Source of the DNA: Muricoccus pecuniae
GTDB lineage: Bacteria; Pseudomonadota; Alphaproteobacteria; Acetobacterales; Acetobacteraceae
Assembly (NCBI RefSeq): GCF_014199205.1
Contig: NZ_JACIJD010000010.1
Coordinates: 62,001-126,000, forward strand
DNA: 64,000 nucleotides
Reading direction: 5' to 3'
Both the position numbers and the translations under genes were made by a program. Under the pieces are notes generated by a model. It saw only the letters and a program-made list of their open reading frames with translations. It did no database searches and was not told the origin of the DNA. Below, piece by piece: positions 58,683-64,000 of this stretch (positions are counted from its first letter, which is position 1; each line of letters starts with the position of its first letter).

Positions 58683-60071
58683 ATGGCTTCCGCCGCCGAG
58701 CAGCTCGCGGCCAATCTCAACCTCGGTGTGCTCTCCCGCGCGACCGAGCTTAAGAATCGGCTCTGGTTCACCCTCGGTGCGCTGATTGTGTACCGTCTGG
58801 GCACCTACATTCCTGTGCCCGGCGTCGATGCCGCGGTCATGGCCGAGATCCTGTCCCAGCATGGCGGCGGCATCCTCGGCATGTTCGATATGTTCACGGG
58901 CGGGGCGCTCGGCCGGATGACGGTCTTCGCCCTCAATATCATGCCGTACATCTCGGCCTCGATCATCGTGCAGCTGATGTCGGCGGCCATCCCGGCCTGG
59001 GAGACCCTGAAGAAGGAAGGGGAGTCCGGGCGGAAGAAGCTCAACCAGTACACGCGATACCTGACGGTGCTGATCGCCTTCTTCCAGGCCTATGGGATCG
59101 CAGTGGGGCTGGAGGGAATGCGGGGGAATTTCGGCGCCGCTGTTCTGGACCCCGGCCTGTTCTTCCGGGTGTCATGTGTGACGACCCTGGTGGGCGGGAC
59201 CATGTTCCTGATGTGGCTGGGCGAGCAGATTACGGCCCGAGGCGTCGGCAATGGGATTTCCCTGATTATCTTCGCGGGCATCGTGGCTAATCTACCCCAT
59301 GCGCTGGTGAGCACGTTGGAGCTCGGGCGAACGGGGGCCTTGTCCGCCTTCTTCATCATCTTCTTCCTCGTCATGGCGCTGGCCGTGATCGCCTTCGTGG
59401 TGTTCATGGAGCGCGCCCAGCGCAAGATCCCGGTGCAGTACCCCAAGCGGCAGGTCGGAAACCGGATGTTCGGGGGCGACTCCACTCACCTGCCCCTGAA
59501 GCTGAATACGGCCGGTGTCATCCCGCCGATCTTCGCCTCCTCGCTGCTCCTGCTACCCGCGACCTTCTCGGGCTTCGCCGCGACACAGGGAGAGGACACC
59601 TGGCTGAGCCGCGCCGCCGCCATGCTTGCCCATGGCCAGCCCCTCTACATGGGCCTCTATGTCGCGCTCATCATCTTCTTCGCTTTCTTCTACACGGCGG
59701 TTGTCTTCAACCCCCAGGAGACGGCGGACAACCTGAAGAAGTACGGTGGCTTCGTGCCGGGAATTCGCCCCGGCGCGGCCACGGCGGAATATTTCGACCG
59801 GGTGCTCACCAGGCTGACCCTCGTCGGTGCCGTCTATCTCTGCATCGTGTGCCTGATCCCCGAGTTCCTGATCAGCCAGTACGGGGTGCCCTTCTACTTC
59901 GGCGGTACCAGCCTGCTCATCATCGTCTCGGTGACCATGGACACGGTCGCCCAGGTGCAGTCCCATCTCTTCGCGCATCAGTACGAAGGCCTGATTCGGA
60001 AGGCCCGGGTCGGTGGCCGGGGAGCCGGTCCTGCGCCCGTCACCCCGCGCGGAGGGAGCTCCCGTCGATGA
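58683..60071 (+). CDS. secY: Preprotein translocase subunit SecY
   Basis: 462 residues, ten membrane helices. Start [20 protein letters not shown] at 58683. Visible family motifs: [36 protein letters not shown] as helix 2, [13 protein letters not shown], and [12 protein letters not shown]. Forms the inner-membrane protein channel with SecE and SecG. Stop overlaps adk (ATGA). Confidence 0.98.
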   Translation: MASAAEQLAANLNLGVLSRATELKNRLWFTLGALIVYRLGTYIPVPGVDAAVMAEILSQHGGGILGMFDMFTGGALGRMTVFALNIMPYISASIIVQLMSAAIPAWETLKKEGESGRKKLNQYTRYLTVLIAFFQAYGIAVGLEGMRGNFGAAVLDPGLFFRVSCVTTLVGGTMFLMWLGEQITARGVGNGISLIIFAGIVANLPHALVSTLELGRTGALSAFFIIFFLVMALAVIAFVVFMERAQRKIPVQYPKRQVGNRMFGGDSTHLPLKLNTAGVIPPIFASSLLLLPATFSGFAATQGEDTWLSRAAAMLAHGQPLYMGLYVALIIFFAFFYTAVVFNPQETADNLKKYGGFVPGIRPGAATAEYFDRVLTRLTLVGAVYLCIVCLIPEFLISQYGVPFYFGGTSLLIIVSVTMDTVAQVQSHLFAHQYEGLIRKARVGGRGAGPAPVTPRGGSSRR

Positions 60072-60718
60072 ACCTAATCCTTCTGGGGCCGCCTGGGGCG
60101 GGGAAGGGGACCCAGGCCAAGATCCTCCAGGATCGCCACGGCATCGCGCAGATTTCCACTGGCGACATGCTGCGGGCCGAGGTCAAGTCGGGCTCCGAGA
60201 TCGGGAACGAGGCGAAGGCGATCATGGAGCGGGGCGAGCTCGTTCCTGATGCGATCATCACGGCGATGCTGGCGATCCGTGTGCAGAAGCCTGACTGCGC
60301 CCGGGGCTTCATCCTGGATGGCTTCCCCCGCACGGTGCCCCAGGCGGAGGCGCTGGACGTCATGCTCGAGGAGATGGGACTGGCCCTGAACCACGTAATC
60401 GAGCTGAAGGTGGACGACACTGCGCTCGTCGAGCGGATCGCCGGGCGCTTCACCTGTTCCGCTTGCGGGGCGGGCTACCACGACCGCTTCAAGCCGACCC
60501 AGATCCCGGGCGTTTGCGACGTCTGCGGCAGCCACGATTTCACGCGGCGGGCCGACGACAAGGCCGAGACCGTAGCGGCCCGGCTGGACGCCTATCATCG
60601 GCAAACGGCGCCTTTGCTTCCCTATTACGAGGCGCAGGGCAAGCTGAAGGGAGTGGACGGCATGGCCGACATGGCGACCGTCTCCGGCCAGATCGAGGCC
60701 ATCCTCGATGGGGCTTGA
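60068..60718 (+). CDS. adk: Adenylate kinase
   Basis: 216 residues. P-loop [12 protein letters not shown] (7-18), NMP-binding part, [13 protein letters not shown], and a long LID domain with a four-Cys zinc site: CSAC near 129-132 and CDVC near 150-153. Converts AMP and ATP to two ADP. Coupled to secY by the ATGA overlap, as in many spc operons. Confidence 0.97.
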   Translation: MNLILLGPPGAGKGTQAKILQDRHGIAQISTGDMLRAEVKSGSEIGNEAKAIMERGELVPDAIITAMLAIRVQKPDCARGFILDGFPRTVPQAEALDVMLEEMGLALNHVIELKVDDTALVERIAGRFTCSACGAGYHDRFKPTQIPGVCDVCGSHDFTRRADDKAETVAARLDAYHRQTAPLLPYYEAQGKLKGVDGMADMATVSGQIEAILDGA

Positions 60719-60905
60719 CTCTCGGGTCACCGGTCCGTAAATCGCCCATCTTCGCGGCTGGGCCTCGCTCTGCCGCAATTCCGCTTGCACTGGCGCCGAG
60801 GTGCCAGGGCCGCATTGGCCTCGCTGATCAGGCGGGGACAGGATCACCTCGCCGGGCGGCTTCGCCGACCGGCCCGAACGGAGCCCAGAGCTCCAGGAGA
60901 GAGAC

Positions 60906-61283
60906 GTGGCGCGCATCGCCGGCGTGAACATCCCCGACAACAAGCGCGTGCACATCTCGCTGCGCTACATCTATGGAATCGGCCCGAAGAACGCGGCCGA
61001 CATCTGCGCCTCCCTGGGCATCCCCGAGGAGCGTCGGGTGAATCAGCTCTCCGAGGATGAGCTGCTCCGCCTCCGCGAGATGATGGACCGCGACTACCGC
61101 GTGGAGGGTGATCTCCGCCGCGAGGTGGCGATGAACATCAAGCGGCTGATGGACATGGCCTGCTACCGCGGCCTGCGTCATCGCCGTGGCCTGCCGGTTC
61201 GCGGCCAGCGCACCCACACGAACGCGCGCACCCGCAAGGGCAAGGCCGTGGCGATCGCCGGCAAGAAGAAGGTGACGAAGTAA
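60906..61283 (+). CDS. rpsM: 30S ribosomal protein S13
   Basis: 125 residues, GTG start with GGAGAGAG upstream: [20 protein letters not shown] and the C-terminal [20 protein letters not shown]. Contacts P-site tRNA. 187 bases after adk; no rpmJ gene lies between. Confidence 0.98.
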   Translation: MARIAGVNIPDNKRVHISLRYIYGIGPKNAADICASLGIPEERRVNQLSEDELLRLREMMDRDYRVEGDLRREVAMNIKRLMDMACYRGLRHRRGLPVRGQRTHTNARTRKGKAVAIAGKKKVTK

Positions 61284-61284
61284 G

Positions 61285-61683
61285 ATGGCGCGTCAGCCGA
61301 ACGCGGGCTCCCGCCCCCGCAAGAAGGAGCGGAAGAACATCTCTTCCGGCGTGGCGCACGTCCTCGCCTCCTTCAACAACACGATCGTCACGATCACGGA
61401 CAGCCAGGGCAACGCGATCGCCTGGTCGTCCTCCGGCTCCCAGGGCTTCAAGGGCAGCCGCAAGTCCACCCCCTACGCCGCGCAGGTTGCGGCGGAGGAT
61501 GCGGGCAAGAAGGCGCGCGAGCACGGCATGGAGACGCTGGAGATCATGGTCTCCGGTCCCGGCTCGGGCCGCGAGAGCGCGCTTCGTGCCCTGCAGGCCG
61601 TCGGCTTCTACGTCACCGCGATCAAGGACGTGACGCCGATCCCGCATAATGGCTGCCGCCCTCGCAAGCGGCGCCGCGTCTGA
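61285..61683 (+). CDS. rpsK: 30S ribosomal protein S11
   Basis: 132 residues: [38 protein letters not shown] and the C-terminal [18 protein letters not shown]. Binds the platform of the small subunit. Confidence 0.98.
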   Translation: MARQPNAGSRPRKKERKNISSGVAHVLASFNNTIVTITDSQGNAIAWSSSGSQGFKGSRKSTPYAAQVAAEDAGKKAREHGMETLEIMVSGPGSGRESALRALQAVGFYVTAIKDVTPIPHNGCRPRKRRRV

Positions 61684-61696
61684 GGGGTACCCCACC

Positions 61697-62722
61697 ATGA
61701 GTGGCGCGATGGATCGCAACTGGCGTTCCCTCATCAAGCCCGAGCGTCTGGACGTGGAGGGGGGCAACGACCCCTCCCGTACCGCGACGATCGTCGCGGA
61801 GCCGCTGGAGCGCGGCTTCGGCATGACGCTCGGCAACGCCCTGCGCCGCATCCTGCTGTCCTCCCTTCAGGGCGCGGCAGTGACGGCTGTGCAGATCGAC
61901 GGCGCGCTGCACGAGTTCAGCAGCCTTCCTGGCGTGCGCGAGGACGTGACGGACATCGTCCTGAACATCAAGCGCCTGGCTATCCGGATGCAGGGCGAGG
62001 GCTCCAAGCGCCTCTCCCTCACCGCGACCGGCCCTGGCGAGGTGACGGCTGGCCAGATCCAGGTGACGGGCGATATCGAGATCGCGAACCCGGAGCTGGT
62101 CATCTGCACGCTGGATGACGGCGCGCGGCTGAATGCTGAGCTGACGGTGGCGACCGGCAAGGGCTATGTCCCCGCGGCGGAGAACCGTCCCGAGGATGCG
62201 CCAATCGGCCTCATCCCCGTCGACGCGATCTACTCCCCCGTGCGCCGCGTGGCCTATCGGGTGGAGCCCACCCGCGTCGGCCAGCGCACGGACTACGACA
62301 AGCTCGTGCTCACGGTGGAGACGGACGGCACGGTCACGCCGGATGACGCGGTGGCCCTGGCCGCCCGCATCCTGCAGGACCAGCTCCAGCTCTTCATCAA
62401 CTTCGACGAGCCGCGCGAGGCGCGTGCCGCCGAGGTCGAGGACGACCTGCCGTTCAACCGCAACCTGCTCCGCAAGGTGGACGAGCTCGAGCTCTCCGTC
62501 CGCTCGGCGAACTGCCTGAAGAACGACAACATCGTCTATATCGGCGATCTCGTTCAGAAGTCCGAGCAGGAGATGCTGCGCACGCCGAATTTCGGCCGCA
62601 AGTCGCTGAACGAGATCAAGGAGGTCCTCACCTCCATGGGTCTTCAGCTCGGCATGAACGTCCCGGGCTGGCCGCCCGAGAACATCGAGGACCTGGCCCG
62701 CAAGGTCGACGAGCCGTTCTGA
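61697..62722 (+). CDS. rpoA: RNA polymerase alpha subunit
   Basis: 341 residues. N-terminal assembly domain ([39 protein letters not shown]) and C-terminal DNA-binding domain ([30 protein letters not shown]-like [13 protein letters not shown]). Start at 61697, preceded by GAGGGG. Dimer scaffold of the polymerase. Confidence 0.98.
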   Translation: MSGAMDRNWRSLIKPERLDVEGGNDPSRTATIVAEPLERGFGMTLGNALRRILLSSLQGAAVTAVQIDGALHEFSSLPGVREDVTDIVLNIKRLAIRMQGEGSKRLSLTATGPGEVTAGQIQVTGDIEIANPELVICTLDDGARLNAELTVATGKGYVPAAENRPEDAPIGLIPVDAIYSPVRRVAYRVEPTRVGQRTDYDKLVLTVETDGTVTPDDAVALAARILQDQLQLFINFDEPREARAAEVEDDLPFNRNLLRKVDELELSVRSANCLKNDNIVYIGDLVQKSEQEMLRTPNFGRKSLNEIKEVLTSMGLQLGMNVPGWPPENIEDLARKVDEPF

Positions 62723-62752
62723 GCGGCTGCGTAAGGAAGGACGAGTAGTCAG

Positions 62753-63178
62753 ATGCGTCACGGGGTTTCGGGCCGGAAGCTCGGCGTCACCTCCGCCCAC
62801 CGGATCTCCATGTTCCGCAACATGGCGACCAGCCTGCTCAAGCACGAGCAGATCACGACCACGCTGCCGAAGGCGAAGGAGCTTCGCCCTTATGTCGAGC
62901 GCATCATCACGCTCGGCAAGCGCGGTGACCTGCATGCCCGCCGTCAGGCGGCCGCGCAGATCCGCGACGAGGCGGTGGTCCGCAAGCTGTTCGACACGCT
63001 GGCGCCGCGCTACGCCGCGCGCACCGGCGGCTACACCCGCGTACTCCGCGCCGGCATCCGCTACGGCGATGCGGCGCAGATGGCGGTGATCGAGCTGGTC
63101 GAGCGCGATGTGGCGGCCAAGGGTCTCGACAGCGGGCCCAAGCCCGAGGTTGCGGAGGCCGAGACGGCTGAGGCGTGA
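62753..63178 (+). CDS. rplQ: 50S ribosomal protein L17
   Basis: 141 residues: [20 protein letters not shown] and [20 protein letters not shown]. Acidic C-terminal tail [11 protein letters not shown]. Last ribosomal gene of the alpha block; its stop overlaps the GTG of the next gene. Confidence 0.98.
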   Translation: MRHGVSGRKLGVTSAHRISMFRNMATSLLKHEQITTTLPKAKELRPYVERIITLGKRGDLHARRQAAAQIRDEAVVRKLFDTLAPRYAARTGGYTRVLRAGIRYGDAAQMAVIELVERDVAAKGLDSGPKPEVAEAETAEA

Positions 63179-63657
63179 TCACGCCTGGTCGTAGCGATCG
63201 GAGAAGGGCGGGTGGGAGACCACTCGCCCTTCTGCTTTTCGTGGCCCTCATCGTCTCGCCGGCCCGGGCGCAGGCGCCGGCAGAGCCCTCTGTGCTGACC
63301 CTGGCGGGGCAGTCCGTCGCGACGCTCGCGAGGCATCCGGACCTGTCGATCGGCTTCCGGTCTGTCACGCGCGGCCGGCAGACCTATGTGTTGCGGCATC
63401 TCCGCGCCGCTGATCCGGGGTCGCTCCAGGTCGCGGAGGATCGTTACGTCTATGGCTGGACCTGCGACGGGGCGGATTGCGCGCGGGACGGCCTGTTCCT
63501 TGGCTATGACAGCGAGACCGAGCGCTTCTACCTTCTCCTGCTGGATGAGGGTGTCGCGAGCCTCACCGTTCCCACCCGCGGCGCTCCCTGGCCCGGCCCG
63601 CTGGCCCGGGCGGTGCTCGCCGTGAAGCCCGACCTTCGCTCATTCCGAGCCGAGTAG
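63175..63657 (+). CDS. Secreted hypothetical protein, faintly Ivy-like
   Basis: 160 residues with a signal peptide ([20 protein letters not shown]). The mature part has [20 protein letters not shown], a C-x4-C loop that recalls the CKPHDC loop of Ivy-type lysozyme inhibitors, followed by a strand pair ([17 protein letters not shown]). The match is weak. Its GTG start overlaps the rplQ stop by 4 bases (GTGA), so it is translated from the ribosomal operon mRNA. Confidence 0.6.
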   Translation: MITPGRSDRRRAGGRPLALLLFVALIVSPARAQAPAEPSVLTLAGQSVATLARHPDLSIGFRSVTRGRQTYVLRHLRAADPGSLQVAEDRYVYGWTCDGADCARDGLFLGYDSETERFYLLLLDEGVASLTVPTRGAPWPGPLARAVLAVKPDLRSFRAE

Positions 63658-63715
63658 CGCCCGCAACGCCCCCGTTCTCCCGCCGTTTGCCGCCTGAACC
63701 GGGAGGAACTCCGTG

Positions 63716-63901
63716 ATGATGCGCTGGGCGCTCGGCCTTGCCGTTCTCTTTGCCCTGCTCGCGCTGCTGGCGCGGGTGCTGCAACTCGGCTTCTCTCTGG
63801 CCCTCATCGTGGTTGCGGGTCTGGCGCTCCTGGCCGCGATCGTCACGGCCGTGCTGGGGAGGGCGGGGCTCGGGGGCGGCCCGCCGGACGGCCGGGCCTG
63901 A
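63716..63901 (+). CDS. Small membrane protein (hypothetical)
   Basis: About 61 residues with two hydrophobic segments (ALGLAVLFALLALLARVL, FSLALIVVAGLALLAAIVTAVLG) and a short Gly/Pro tail. GGGAGGA precedes a GTG/ATG/ATG run; the middle ATG is used here. Same strand as the previous gene; no terminator between them was seen. Confidence 0.55.
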   Translation: MMRWALGLAVLFALLALLARVLQLGFSLALIVVAGLALLAAIVTAVLGRAGLGGGPPDGRA

Positions 63902-63906
63902 CCCGC

Positions 63907-64000
63907 CTATTCCACCCGGATATTCGCCTCCCGCACCAGGGTGGCCATGGTCGCGCGCCCGTCGCGGATAAAGCGCGCGAACTCATCCGGCGCGGAGCCG
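63907..64000 (-). CDS. Bug/TctC-family solute receptor, C-terminal end only
   Basis: The minus strand encodes SAPDEFARFIRDGRATMATL and VREANIRVE before a TAG stop. This is the typical C terminus of periplasmic tripartite tricarboxylate receptor (Bug) proteins, where xxPEEFxxFIRxExxKWxxVVREANI is common. The rest of the gene lies beyond 64000. This family is very expanded in Roseomonas-like and beta-proteobacterial genomes. Confidence 0.75.
   Translation of the reverse strand, partial: GSAPDEFARFIRDGRATMATLVREANIRVE

Overview
The window looks like chromosome of a high-GC alphaproteobacterium, most likely Acetobacteraceae (Roseomonas-like). This is inferred from GC-rich third codon positions, the EF-Tu sequence, the order tuf / tRNA-Trp / secE-nusG, and a Bug/TctC-type receptor gene at the right edge. 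No rRNA or species marker is present to fix the genus.

The left part (1 to about 28.09 kb) is accessory DNA. It opens with a copper resistance region. On the minus strand lie a multicopper oxidase (copA), copB, a response regulator that has lost most of its receiver domain, and a sensor kinase cut by the window edge. A Met-rich lipoprotein, a Cu(I) P-type ATPase, a CueR-type regulator and a DUF411 protein complete the region. Two divergent MerR-type promoters sit between the ATPase and cueR. Next come a SOS-box-controlled dnaE2 operon without imuA/imuB, a two-gene operon of a possible HEPN-like protein and a large double-NTPase protein (more A+T rich than its surroundings), and a two-gene unit of a membrane-anchored DUF2235 hydrolase and a methyltransferase-HNH fusion. 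After these are several small genes of unknown function, an XRE regulator, a decayed IS630-type transposase, a 266-bp inverted-repeat element and an intact tRNA-Gly(UCC).

The accessory block ends at a 45-base 3' fragment of a second tRNA-Gly(UCC) gene, broken in the anticodon loop, about 120 bp before tuf. This is what an integration scar in a tRNA gene looks like, so everything to its left may be an integrated island whose other end lies outside the window.

From 28.25 kb the core chromosome begins: tuf copy 1; then a glycosyltransferase, an ABC exporter and an RDD membrane protein; then tRNA-Trp, secE, nusG, a ureidoglycine aminohydrolase gene that is out of place, rplK, rplA, rplJ, rplL, rpoB and rpoC. 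The str-S10-spc-alpha series follows, from rpsL to rplQ. It contains tuf copy 2 (apparently the same DNA sequence as copy 1) but has no fusA between rpsG and tuf, and it includes secY and adk. The right end has a secreted protein translationally coupled to rplQ, a small membrane protein, and the 3' end of a Bug-family receptor gene.

The best candidates for new biology are the HEPN-like/double-NTPase pair, the methyltransferase-HNH/DUF2235 pair, and the tRNA-Gly scar that would define the element carrying them.
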